From DAIOSQ01 sp036752465 (lineage in GTDB: Bacteria > Pseudomonadota > Gammaproteobacteria > Legionellales > Legionellaceae): 18,733 bases of DNA. A program made the translations under genes and the position numbers. Every line of letters begins with the position of its first letter. Positions within the stretch are counted from its first letter, which is position 1. Below are positions 1-7,523 of the stretch, piece after piece. The notes beneath the pieces are model-generated. The model saw only the letters and a program-made list of their open reading frames with translations. It did no database searches and was not told where the DNA came from. Where the stretch lies: contig DAIOSQ010000028.1 in NCBI GenBank assembly GCA_036752465.1, positions 1 to 18,733 on the forward strand, written 5' to 3'.

Positions 1-400
1 GTACCAGCGCCGCCCGTTATTGATGTTGCTAAGCTCCAAGCCCTGTCTGATGCCAAAGCGGCTGCTAATAACAAGATACGCGCAATTACAGATGCCAGGC
101 TTGGTGAGCCTAATGATGATTGGAATCAGCAAGTAAAAGACTTATATAACAATCTAAAGGGCCAACGCGATGCCGAGCTGGCTCCTTTAAACGAGCAAGC
201 AACCGCCATACAAACTGAATTACTTGCCATAAACACTGTTGATAAGCTAGCTGCGGCTGATGTTGTAGATATACAAGCGCGAATCGATGCCATAGATGTA
301 CCAGCGCCTGCCATTGCTCATGATAAGTTTCAAGCAATGCAAACTGCGATAAACGAAACCAATGTAGCAATATCGAAGTTAAAGAAAAAAATAGAAGAGC
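1..400 (+). repeat. Two degenerate copies of a ~99-residue (297-bp) repeat in the partial gene
   Basis: The bases gtaccagcgcc at 1-11 recur at 298-308, in frame and exactly 297 bases apart. The translations start VPAPPVIDVAKLQALSDAK and VPAPAIAHDKFQAMQTAIN, which align as V-P-A-P, then an I/V position, then K-[LF]-Q-A-[LM]. Both are followed by helical sequence. The first copy begins at the window edge, so further copies may lie upstream. Only two copies are visible and similarity fades after about 30 residues. Confidence 0.5.
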
Positions 401-2877
401 TCAAACTCGAAATTACAGATCATCAAACACAAGCAGATTCTTCTCCCGACACTATAGGTTCGGCACCCCATCACCACATGGCAGAGTCACTCGGAAAGAT
501 AAAAGACGCAGCTGAACTTCAACTAGCTGAGGTAGTAAATAAATGCAGTGTATTAGAAGCTTCTATCACAACGAAAATCGGCTCTGCTGCTCCCCTCACA
601 CAACCTGAGGTCGAAGACTTCACCACCAAATACAACGACATAACCGCCACCGCAAACGCCGCCCTCATCGCCGCCAATGCCTCCCCAGCATTAGATGCCA
701 CTGGGAAAGCAGTTGTTAAAGAAGTTTTTAAAGCAGAGAAGGCTGTATCAGACGCAAAAGAGATTTATCGAAAAACGCTGGATGAATATGTGCGGTCGTT
801 TGTTGAGAAGAGATACCAGGTGGTCGATGATTTGTCTGAACCAGGGGATATAAAGCTTGAAGCAATAGGTACTGAAGTCATATGTAGCCATGATGGTGGT
901 TCGATATCATTACCAGTAGAAGAAATTGCAGAGTGGTACAGGAAAAATCAACTGGAAGACCTCTTCGTATTGAGTGCTGATGGGGTTGTGGAAATAGCAA
1001 AACGAGGAGCACCACCACCACTACCACCAGCTAAAGCCGAGCCTAACCATATGCTGGCAGCCATTCTAGCAGTTGCAAAACAACAAGATGTTGAAATTCC
1101 AAGCAAATACGCTGACATCGAGGGGATGACCGCGACGTTAGAAGAAGCAACAAATAATTTGGGTGCAGAGGAAGATAAGCTTAATAATCTTGATTGCACC
1201 AAAGCCTTGTCAAAAGAGATTTACTCAGAAAAAGATTTTGCTAATCTAGCCGAGGCTACCCGTGTCTTTGATCAAGCTGTCCTGGAACTGAAGCGGCAGC
1301 ACGAATCAAAGCCTCCGACCCTAGATGCAGATGAACTAACTAAAAGCATACAAAAAGAAAAACTGAAGTTGATGTTAGAGATGCTCAATTCGGTATCAAC
1401 CCCAAAAAACCCACTTTATCTTCGGTATGCGGAAAAAATATCAGAGAAAGATTATAAAGACGGTTTGATGGCAATTAGTAGGTTTGAGACGCATAGTAAT
1501 TACGATCAGGCAATTGGAGTTCTAAAAGCTATCGCAACTAAACCAGCACCAGTATCGATGTTTGACAATAATTCTCGTGTGGCTGAACTTTTAAAAATTA
1601 AACAAGCAAGATTCGATAATATTAGTAGTTACGTAAATGCAAGATCAAACCTCACCGAAAACTCTCTCCACTCCGAAATGGAAGCCCGCAGACAACTGGC
1701 TGCTGCTCGTGTTTACCTTGAGGAGCAAGCCCGTGCCCAAGAATACTTGAGGCTTGCGCGCGAGTCTCTAGAAGAGGCAACACAGGCGAAATTAGCTTTC
1801 CTGGGAATGAAAACATCTACGAATGAAGCTCAGCGTGATAGTGCCAAACAAAAACTCACCGCTCATTGCAGACGCCTGGAACGGCGCTGCAATGTTACCC
1901 ACCTCAGCTGTGGTGAGGTGATGCAAGAACAGAAGGCCAATGCTTGGAAAATGGTTTACCCTGAAGTTGACAGTGATGAGAATCAAGTTGTGCACACCTA
2001 TATCGTGCGCAAGGGTCAAGATGACTATGATAAGCCTAAATTTGCTGGGGAAGCTAATCCTGATGACCGTATCTTGAGCGCATATTCGTCAAATAAATCA
2101 CCAGTCCACTTTCAAGGTGTGCATTTGGGGCCTGGCGATAAACTTAGAACGATCGTGGACAAGGGACCCGGGGATGTTAGCCCTGGTCAACCGAGGCAAA
2201 TCATTATTGAACAAAACCATAAGGGCAGTGTATCCATTAAGGACATAGAACAAACTGCTAGAAAATTCAACGCAGGCCCCGAGCGCGAAGACATGCTAGA
2301 AGAAGCTGCGGTTCGAGCGGCACAGCAGTTTTTGCGTAATTATAAGCCTGGTGATCCGATTTGTATAAAGTCTTCATCGCCGGAACGAGCCGCGCGGATG
2401 TATGCTGCGCTGCTGCATCTCAGTAACTATGAGATAAAGCCGGATCAAATAAAATGTAATGTGCCTGGCTTTAAAACACCGCATATGCAAGCGGATGTTG
2501 GAATACGGGCTGTCAAGGGATTGGTAGGTTTGGTAACAACTGCGACATTGGTGGTGCCTGGGCTGTCTTATGGCATCACGGGTAATGTGTGTCCTTTGCA
2601 AATGACTGGTAGCGAGTGCCGTTCTTACGTGAAACAAAATTTACCGCGAACGGTTGATAGAATGATCGACCATACTCCTTTTGCTCGTACTTCGAAAAGT
2701 TTGGCCATCAAAGACGCGCTGGAACAGGAAAAAGCAGCGGCAACCGTACCAACGAAAGATAAGCCTTATAAACATGCGTTTAACCATATAAGAGCCTCCT
2801 GCAGAGCCCAAAAAGTCGCAGAAAACAATTTATTAGCAGGCGAGACGCTGCCGCCGTCAACACCCCGAAAATCATAA
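1..2877 (+). CDS. Large coiled-coil / helical protein, 5' end outside window; candidate secreted effector
   Basis: Frame 1 is open from the first base, so the visible 958 codons are the C-terminal part of a longer protein; the ATG at 337 is internal, because the same frame reads without a stop through 1-336. I do not recognise the family. Most of the visible protein is Lys/Glu/Ala/Leu-rich and predicted helical or coiled-coil. A proline-rich run PPPLPP lies near visible residues 338-343. After about residue 650 the protein becomes more globular, with a segment G-D-P-I-C-I-K-S-S-S-P-E-R-A-A-R-M-Y near 784-801 and one hydrophobic stretch at about 840-859 (GLVGLVTTATLVVPGLSYGI) that could insert in a membrane. 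The tail is hydrophilic and ends P-R-K-S. Size, composition and lack of an enzyme fold resemble Dot/Icm-type effectors of Legionellales; that is inference. An alternative is a structural cytoskeleton-like protein. It is followed by a structured intergenic region and then htpG on the same strand. Confidence 0.75.
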   Translation, partial: VPAPPVIDVAKLQALSDAKAAANNKIRAITDARLGEPNDDWNQQVKDLYNNLKGQRDAELAPLNEQATAIQTELLAINTVDKLAAADVVDIQARIDAIDVPAPAIAHDKFQAMQTAINETNVAISKLKKKIEELKLEITDHQTQADSSPDTIGSAPHHHMAESLGKIKDAAELQLAEVVNKCSVLEASITTKIGSAAPLTQPEVEDFTTKYNDITATANAALIAANASPALDATGKAVVKEVFKAEKAVSDAKEIYRKTLDEYVRSFVEKRYQVVDDLSEPGDIKLEAIGTEVICSHDGGSISLPVEEIAEWYRKNQLEDLFVLSADGVVEIAKRGAPPPLPPAKAEPNHMLAAILAVAKQQDVEIPSKYADIEGMTATLEEATNNLGAEEDKLNNLDCTKALSKEIYSEKDFANLAEATRVFDQAVLELKRQHESKPPTLDADELTKSIQKEKLKLMLEMLNSVSTPKNPLYLRYAEKISEKDYKDGLMAISRFETHSNYDQAIGVLKAIATKPAPVSMFDNNSRVAELLKIKQARFDNISSYVNARSNLTENSLHSEMEARRQLAAARVYLEEQARAQEYLRLARESLEEATQAKLAFLGMKTSTNEAQRDSAKQKLTAHCRRLERRCNVTHLSCGEVMQEQKANAWKMVYPEVDSDENQVVHTYIVRKGQDDYDKPKFAGEANPDDRILSAYSSNKSPVHFQGVHLGPGDKLRTIVDKGPGDVSPGQPRQIIIEQNHKGSVSIKDIEQTARKFNAGPEREDMLEEAAVRAAQQFLRNYKPGDPICIKSSSPERAARMYAALLHLSNYEIKPDQIKCNVPGFKTPHMQADVGIRAVKGLVGLVTTATLVVPGLSYGITGNVCPLQMTGSECRSYVKQNLPRTVDRMIDHTPFARTSKSLAIKDALEQEKAAATVPTKDKPYKHAFNHIRASCRAQKVAENNLLAGETLPPSTPRKS

Positions 2878-2878
2878 T

Positions 2879-2940
2879 CGCAGAGTGAATCCCTGCGGTT
2901 CTTACCCGGCAAAATTTCGCAGCCCCCCTTGAAATTTTGC
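2879..2940. other. Two inverted repeats behind the first gene
   Basis: CGCAG (2879-2883) pairs with CTGCG (2893-2897) across nine bases. GCAAAATTTC (2909-2918) pairs perfectly with GAAATTTTGC (2931-2940) across twelve bases. Neither is followed by a T-run, so they are not typical intrinsic terminators. The right arm of the second overlaps the heat-shock-like -35 box of htpG and could be an operator, or part of an RNA structure if transcription reads through. Confidence 0.5.
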
Positions 2941-2954
2941 CTATCTGCCATCAT
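2928..2954 (+). promoter_or_regulatory. Candidate sigma-32 (RpoH) promoter of htpG
   Basis: CTTGAAA at 2928-2934, preceded by a run of C, matches the RpoH -35 consensus (CCCTTGAA type). About 12 bases on, TGCCATCAT (2946-2954) partly matches the RpoH -10 CCCCATnTA through its CCAT core. htpG is a classic RpoH target in enteric bacteria. The -10 match is weak and the spacer is at the short end. An RpoD-type alternative (TTGAAA with TATACT at 2955-2960) needs an overlong 20-base spacer. Confidence 0.45.
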
Positions 2955-3003
2955 ATACTCATTCCACCTGAAGATCTTGGTTTTTCAGGTGGAATGAGTA
3001 TAT
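2953..3003. repeat. Perfect inverted repeat, 20-bp arms, 11-base loop
   Basis: The arm at 2953-2972 is the exact reverse complement of 2984-3003; the loop is 2973-2983. There is no mismatch in 20 bp, which is unusual for this window. No T-tract follows the right arm, so an intrinsic terminator is unlikely. If the htpG transcript starts near 2960, much of this element would form a hairpin close to the 5' end of the mRNA. It could also be a regulator-binding palindrome or a dispersed palindromic repeat. Confidence 0.8.
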
Positions 3004-3050
3004 ACCCATTCTATCTGAGGATAGTCGTTATCTCAGCCAACGTATTGCTA

Positions 3051-3057
3051 AGAGGAG
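3051..3057 (+). promoter_or_regulatory. Ribosome binding site of htpG
   Basis: AGAGGAG lies nine bases before the ATG at 3067 and directly abuts the upstream in-frame TTG at 3058. The spacing therefore selects ATG 3067 as the start, giving a 624-residue protein, the same length as E. coli HtpG. Confidence 0.8.
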
Positions 3058-3066
3058 TTGATCATC

Positions 3067-4941
3067 ATGACCAGTAAACATCAAACGATGGGGTTTCAAG
3101 CTGAAGTCAAACAAATGCTACATCTTGTTGTGCATTCACTGTACAGCAACAAAGAGATTTTCTTGCGCGAATTGATTTCTAATGCGTCAGATGCATTGGA
3201 TAAATTGCGTTTTCTGGCGTTAACGGATGCAACGTTGTATGAGAATGATTCTGATTTGCGCATCATGGTTGCATACGATGAAAAAATGAAAACTTTGACC
3301 ATTACCGACAATGGCATTGGTCTGAGTTGGGATGAGGCGGTTGAGAATTTAGGTACCATTGCCAAGTCCGGCACCAAAGAATTTATCAGCCAGCTGACAG
3401 GTGAGCAAGCCAAAGACTCGCATTTGATTGGTCAGTTTGGGGTAGGTTTTTATTCGGCATTTATTGTCGCGGACAAAGTCACGGTACACAGTCGGCGCGC
3501 AGGTGCTCCGGCCGCAGATGGTATTGTCTGGTCATCACAAGGTGAAGGTGAGTTCACCATTGCGCAGCAGACGCGCGCGCAGCGCGGTACGGAAGTGGTG
3601 TTGCACTTGAAAGACAATGAACATGAATTGCTCAGTGACTGGCGTTTGCGCAGCATCATCAGCAAATATTCTGATCATATTTGTTGGCCCATTGTGATGA
3701 AAAAACCTGCCGATCCTGAAAAACCAGAAGACAGCGATGGCTTTGAGTCGGTTAACAAAGCGACCGCGTTGTGGACCTTGCAAAAATCGGAAATCAGCGA
3801 TGAGGATTACAAAGCGCTGTACAAACACATTTCGCATGATTATCAAGATCCCATGATCTGGTCGCACAACCATGTTGAAGGCAAAAGCAATTATATCAGC
3901 TTGCTGTATATTCCTGGGCACGCGCCGTTTGATTTGTGGCAGCAAGAAGCCAAACATGGTTTAAAATTATACGTAAAACGCGTGTTTATTATGGATGATG
4001 TGACCCAATTTTTGCCAAAGTATCTGCGTTTTGTCAAAGGGATTGTCGATGCCAGTGATTTGCCACTCAATGTGTCACGCGAAATTTTGCAAGACAACAA
4101 ACAAATTGATGGCATTCGTTCCGCCTGCACCAAGCGCGTGCTGGCCATGCTGGAAAGAATGCAAGCACAGGAAGACGATGGCTACCAAAAATTTTGGAAT
4201 GAGTTTGGCTTGGTGTTGAAAGAGGGCATCATCGAAGACTTCAGCAATCGCGAGGCTTTGGCTAAATTGCTGCGTTTTGCCTCTACGCATGGCAACAGCG
4301 ATCAACAAACAACTACGTTTGCCGATTACATAGGGCGTATGCCAGCAGAGCAAGATAAAATTTATTACATCACCGCCTCTAGCTATAATGCGGCCAAAAA
4401 TAGCCCACATATGGAAATCTTTCGTAAGAAAGGACTAGAAGTGCTGTTGCTAAGTGATCGTATCGACGAGTGGTTGGTAGGGCATTTGAGCGAATTTGAA
4501 GGCAAAAAGCTACAATCTATCAGCAAAGGCAAGGTCGATCTGGATGCCGATGAGCAAGTTGTTAAAGAGCAAGAAAAATCGCTAGAGCCTATGTTGAAGC
4601 AAATCAAGGCAGTCTTAGAAGCGCGGGTCAAAGAAGTGCAAATCACCCATCGCTTGATTGATTCGCCCGCTTGTGTGGTTGCGGATGAACATGATATGGG
4701 CTTTGAAATGCAACGCATTTTGCAATCTGCAGGGCAGAAATTCCCGGAAAGCAAACCTATCTTTGAAATCAATCCTGATCATGTCCTGATCAAGCGCTTG
4801 CATGACATTCAAGATGATATGCGCTTTGAAAAATGGGTCACGGTGTTGTTTGAACAAGCGTTGTTGGCGGAAGGTGGCCAGTTAGAAAACCCGGCCGATT
4901 TTGTCTTACGCGTGAATCAGTTGTTGATGGAAGCCTGCTAA
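3067..4941 (+). CDS. htpG: HtpG, Hsp90-family molecular chaperone
   Basis: Cytosolic ATP-dependent dimeric chaperone that remodels client proteins under heat and other stress. The 624-residue product carries the GHKL ATPase signatures in order: ELISNASDALDKLRF with E35 and N39, DNGIGL with D81, the lid region GTIAKSGT near 96-103, and GQFGVGFYSAFIVADKV near 122-138. The middle domain follows (S-R-E-I-L-Q-D-N and FWNEFGLVLKEGIIED), then a C-terminal dimerisation region that ends conventionally, without the extended tail of eukaryotic Hsp90. The start is ATG 3067, not the track-extended TTG. A heat-shock-like promoter element and a 20-bp hairpin precede it. It converges with fis, and the two share a terminator directly after the stop codon. 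Confidence 0.97.
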   Translation: MTSKHQTMGFQAEVKQMLHLVVHSLYSNKEIFLRELISNASDALDKLRFLALTDATLYENDSDLRIMVAYDEKMKTLTITDNGIGLSWDEAVENLGTIAKSGTKEFISQLTGEQAKDSHLIGQFGVGFYSAFIVADKVTVHSRRAGAPAADGIVWSSQGEGEFTIAQQTRAQRGTEVVLHLKDNEHELLSDWRLRSIISKYSDHICWPIVMKKPADPEKPEDSDGFESVNKATALWTLQKSEISDEDYKALYKHISHDYQDPMIWSHNHVEGKSNYISLLYIPGHAPFDLWQQEAKHGLKLYVKRVFIMDDVTQFLPKYLRFVKGIVDASDLPLNVSREILQDNKQIDGIRSACTKRVLAMLERMQAQEDDGYQKFWNEFGLVLKEGIIEDFSNREALAKLLRFASTHGNSDQQTTTFADYIGRMPAEQDKIYYITASSYNAAKNSPHMEIFRKKGLEVLLLSDRIDEWLVGHLSEFEGKKLQSISKGKVDLDADEQVVKEQEKSLEPMLKQIKAVLEARVKEVQITHRLIDSPACVVADEHDMGFEMQRILQSAGQKFPESKPIFEINPDHVLIKRLHDIQDDMRFEKWVTVLFEQALLAEGGQLENPADFVLRVNQLLMEAC

Positions 4942-4971
4942 AAAAAAGGCCCGCAATGCGGGCTTTTTTTT
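4941..4971. terminator. Bidirectional intrinsic terminator between htpG and fis
   Basis: A-run 4941-4947, then GCCCGC (4949-4954), loop AAT, GCGGGC (4958-4963), then eight T (4964-4971). The T-run serves htpG on the + strand; the A-run reads as a T-run for fis on the - strand. The element begins on the last base of the htpG stop codon, and the fis stop codon (4970-4972) lies in the T-run, so both genes terminate within about 30 bases. Confidence 0.93.
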
Positions 4972-5266
4972 ATTCGTCGGTGAGACGAAAATATTTGGTG
5001 CCGAAATAGCGCAATAATTTCTTGCGGATGGTTCCGCGGCTTATTCCCAGCATTTTGGCAGCTTGTAATTGATTGCCGCGACGTTTTTCCATCACTGCTT
5101 GCAGCAGCGGTGGTTCAACTTCAGAGAGGATCATGTCGTATAAATCGTTGATTGATTTGTTTTTATTTTCCGCGAGAAAACGCGTGACCAATCCATAAAC
5201 CAAATCTTGCAATCCTTGTTCTTGTTTAACGCTCTCTGCTATGGTTTGTGTTTCAGTTACATTCAT
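4970..5266 (-). CDS. fis: Fis-family nucleoid-associated DNA-binding protein
   Basis: Small dimeric DNA-bending protein of 98 residues, the same length as E. coli Fis, that acts on the nucleoid and on growth-phase-dependent promoters. The C-terminal helix-turn-helix is clear: P-L-L-Q-A-V-M, then RGNQLQAAKMLGISRGTIRKK-type sequence (approximately residues 54-86), close to the E. coli RGNQ-x-x-AA-x-M-x-GI-x-RGT-x-RKK pattern. ATG 5266 is preceded by AAGGAA (plus-strand 5273-5278) at six bases. It is not paired with a dusB gene as in enteric bacteria; instead lpxB lies 128 bases upstream on the same strand. Some Legionellales carry several fis paralogues, so which copy this is cannot be said. 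Confidence 0.93.
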   Translation of the reverse strand: MNVTETQTIAESVKQEQGLQDLVYGLVTRFLAENKNKSINDLYDMILSEVEPPLLQAVMEKRRGNQLQAAKMLGISRGTIRKKLLRYFGTKYFRLTDE

Positions 5267-5394
5267 TCTAATTTCCTTATTGGTGGTTAATCATCGTATG
5301 CAGAAGCGAATCATGCTGCTTTTGCATTCAAAAATTAATTCTACATGAAGTGTAAATGACAAGCTACACTTTGCATGGTCACCATGTGAATTTT
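5267..5394 (-). promoter_or_regulatory. lpxB-fis intergenic region with two inverted repeats
   Basis: The 128 bases ahead of fis are AT-rich. AAGTGTA (5348-5354) and TACACTT (5365-5371) are perfect 7-bp arms around ten bases. CATGGT-C-ACCATG (5374-5386) is a 13-base perfect palindrome too tight for a hairpin, so more likely a protein site. No confident -35/-10 pair for fis was found; TAGAAT (plus 5338-5343) is a possible -10 without a good -35. No intrinsic terminator for lpxB is seen, so fis might be partly read from lpxB. Confidence 0.4.
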
Positions 5395-6546
5395 TTATAT
5401 GGTAGGGTACAGCGCTTGCTCAATAAGGCTTGCGATGCTGATATCGGCGTGTTGCGCTGACAATGCTTCTTTTAGTTGTTGTAATCGTTGGATCATACGC
5501 GTTCTGCTGGGTATATCTTGCAGCAGTTGCTCGATCATGTGCGTTAGTTCGGTGGGGTTACAATCGTATTGTAACAATTCAGGCGCAATCATGGCATCCT
5601 GCAGTAAATTGCACAAGCCAAAGTAGCGTACTTTGATTAACATAAAAGCCAACACATAGCTTAAGGTTGAGCCTTTGTAGATGATGCACATCGGGATTGC
5701 AAGCAAAGCACATTCGAGTGAGGCGGTACCAGAGGCCACCACCGCGCAGTCACAAACGCTGACCACATCAACTGCTTTGCCTTGATAGAGGGTATGCGGC
5801 AGGTCTTGGCCCTCGAAATAACGTGCGATCACGGCGGGCTTGATGGTATCTGCCACTGGGATCACCAGATGCAGGTCGGGATAGCGTTGCAACAAACGTT
5901 TGCTGCTGGCTATCAACACCGGCATGTGACGCTCAATTTCATTGCGTCTGCTGCCAGGCAGCATGGCGATGAGGCGTTTGTTTGCCGGCAACTGCAAGGA
6001 TTGTCGTTGGCGCGGTACATCGTCACACAGGCGTATATCGGCGACCAAAGGATGGCCCACATAGGCCACTGGCACTTGCCCCTGCTGGTAAATGGCTTTT
6101 TCAAATGGCAAAATGACCGCCATGGTATCCACGCACTCACGAATCAAATGGATCCTCGAGGCCTTCCAGGCCCATATTTGCGGGCTGATGTAATAAATAA
6201 TCTTTAAGCCTAGGCGGCGCTTGGCATACTTGGCCAGCTTCAAGTTAAATCCGGGATAATCCACCAGAATGAGCAAATCGGGGCGGCTGTGCGCCAGGTG
6301 TTGTTGGATCAAGCGGTAAGCTTTGTATAAGGTGCGCAAATGGCGAATAATTTCAGAAGAGCCGGTGACGGCAAATTGCGCCAAATCGCTCAAGAGCTCA
6401 ACGCCAGCTTGTTGCATATGGCTGCCACCAATACCGGTGATTTTAAGATGGGCATGGCGGCTTTTGAGCTCGCGGACAAAGCGGGCGGCATGTTTATCCC
6501 CAGACTCTTCGCCAGCTACGATGACAATATGTTTAAATTTTTTCAT
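5395..6546 (-). CDS. lpxB: LpxB, lipid-A-disaccharide synthase
   Basis: Peripheral inner-membrane GT19 glycosyltransferase that joins 2,3-diacylglucosamine-1-phosphate and its UDP derivative to form the lipid A disaccharide. From ATG 6546 the protein has 383 residues (E. coli 382). Signatures in order: AGEESGD (11-17), DYPGFN, YYISPQIWAWK, LPFEKAIY, VGHPL, LPGSRRNEI, VASGTASLECAL and a YFGLCNLL segment corresponding to YVSLPNLL of E. coli. The longer frame would begin at a TTG (6570) eight codons earlier; ATG 6546 fits family length better. It overlaps the 3' end of the upstream dehydrogenase by 14 bases and has no strong ribosome site, suggesting translational coupling. The usual V-M-G-x-x-E segment reads V-T-G-S-S-E here. 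Confidence 0.95.
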   Translation of the reverse strand: MKKFKHIVIVAGEESGDKHAARFVRELKSRHAHLKITGIGGSHMQQAGVELLSDLAQFAVTGSSEIIRHLRTLYKAYRLIQQHLAHSRPDLLILVDYPGFNLKLAKYAKRRLGLKIIYYISPQIWAWKASRIHLIRECVDTMAVILPFEKAIYQQGQVPVAYVGHPLVADIRLCDDVPRQRQSLQLPANKRLIAMLPGSRRNEIERHMPVLIASSKRLLQRYPDLHLVIPVADTIKPAVIARYFEGQDLPHTLYQGKAVDVVSVCDCAVVASGTASLECALLAIPMCIIYKGSTLSYVLAFMLIKVRYFGLCNLLQDAMIAPELLQYDCNPTELTHMIEQLLQDIPSRTRMIQRLQQLKEALSAQHADISIASLIEQALYPTI

Positions 6547-7495
6547 ATTGTGCTGACAAATTTTTATCAATCAGTGCTGAGATTTGCGCTGCGGTTGCTA
6601 GAGCGGCACAGCCTTCTTCACCGGTGACCATAGGGGTGCTGTCGTTGCTGATGCAGGTGAGAAATGCTTGGATTTGTGTCAACAGCGCATCGCCTTTTGC
6701 AAATTCCGCTTGGTGGCGGGCGATGTCAGGGATGCCAGGAAACATTTCACCGGTGCCTTTGGCAAAAATTGCGAACTGTTTATGATGATAATCGATTGAA
6801 ATATAGCTATTGTGCTGAAAAATACGAGTTTTGCGTTCGGTTTTGAAGCTAATCCGACTGGCCGTGACATTGGCCACACAGCCACTTGCAAAGGTGATGC
6901 GCGCATTGGCAATATCGGTTGATTGCGATAACACCGGTGCGCCTTGCGCGTCTATGTGCTTGATTGGGCTGTTGACCATGGTTTGTATGATGTCAATGTC
7001 ATGGATCATCAAATCTAGGATCACATTGACATCGGTGCCGCGCGGATTGAACGGTGCCAAGCGTTGCGATTCGATAAATAGGGGTTGGTCTAGGTGCTCT
7101 TCTAGGGCGAGGCGGGCTTCATTGAAACGTTCGAGATGTCCTATTTGTAGTTTGACCTGATGTTTGGTAGCCAGCGCAATCAGCTGCTTGGCTTGCGCAA
7201 CGGTTTCAGTCATCGGTTTTTCTAGCAGCACATGAATGCCGGCTTCGATGCAGTCTTTGGCGATCTGGTAGTGTTGCTGGGTGGTGGCGGCGATGCTTAC
7301 CGCTTGCACCTTGCCAAATAACTGCCGATAATCACAACATGCTGCCACTTGCAAGTCATCTGCAACCGCCTGACAAACAGCGGCATTGACGTCACATACC
7401 GCGACTAACTGTGCTTGCTCCAGGCGCAGGTATTTTTCAGCATGAAAGCGGCCAAGATAACCCACGCCAATGACTGCACATTGTATTTTATGCAT
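6533..7495 (-). CDS. Gfo/Idh/MocA-family NAD-dependent sugar dehydrogenase, possibly GnnA-like
   Basis: 320-residue cytosolic oxidoreductase. The N-terminal Rossmann fold has G10-x-G12-x-x-G15 and an acidic D35 at the end of the second strand, favouring NAD. The family EKP motif is at 92-94, followed by GHLERFN (119-125) and HDID (165-168), with the lysine and histidine positions expected for catalysis. It overlaps lpxB by 14 bases, so the two are almost certainly one operon. In Acidithiobacillus the dehydrogenase GnnA, which oxidises the 3-position of UDP-GlcNAc before amination by GnnB, sits with lpxA/lpxB, and Legionella lipid A contains diaminoglucose; GnnA is therefore a plausible identity. 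No GnnB-type aminotransferase is in the window, so the substrate is inferred, not shown. Start ATG 7495 has no clear ribosome site. Confidence 0.88.
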   Translation of the reverse strand: MHKIQCAVIGVGYLGRFHAEKYLRLEQAQLVAVCDVNAAVCQAVADDLQVAACCDYRQLFGKVQAVSIAATTQQHYQIAKDCIEAGIHVLLEKPMTETVAQAKQLIALATKHQVKLQIGHLERFNEARLALEEHLDQPLFIESQRLAPFNPRGTDVNVILDLMIHDIDIIQTMVNSPIKHIDAQGAPVLSQSTDIANARITFASGCVANVTASRISFKTERKTRIFQHNSYISIDYHHKQFAIFAKGTGEMFPGIPDIARHQAEFAKGDALLTQIQAFLTCISNDSTPMVTGEEGCAALATAAQISALIDKNLSAQYEKI

Positions 7496-7523
7496 AATTT
7501 TAAGGTTAAATTAATATAATTTT

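Noticed and set aside
337..2877. ATG 337 as the true start of the first gene
   Set aside because: The same frame is open from base 1 with similar composition and a repeat that spans the ATG; there is no ribosome site before 337.
2766..2954. 62-residue - strand frame across the end of the first gene
   Set aside because: It overlaps the coding end and the inverted repeats, has no ribosome site and no recognisable product.
2953..3003. Intrinsic terminator of the first gene
   Set aside because: The stem is strong but the right arm is followed by tatacccatt, not by a T-run.
3058..3066. TTG 3058 as htpG start
   Set aside because: The ribosome site abuts it with no spacing; ATG 3067 is nine bases away and gives the usual 624 residues.
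3535..3957. 140-residue frame antisense to htpG
   Set aside because: Shadow of a highly conserved gene; no motifs.
5782..6207. 141-residue frame antisense to lpxB
   Set aside because: Falls wholly inside lpxB, whose motifs are intact on the other strand.
6547..6570. TTG 6570 as lpxB start
   Set aside because: It adds eight residues not expected in the family; ATG 6546 gives 383 residues.
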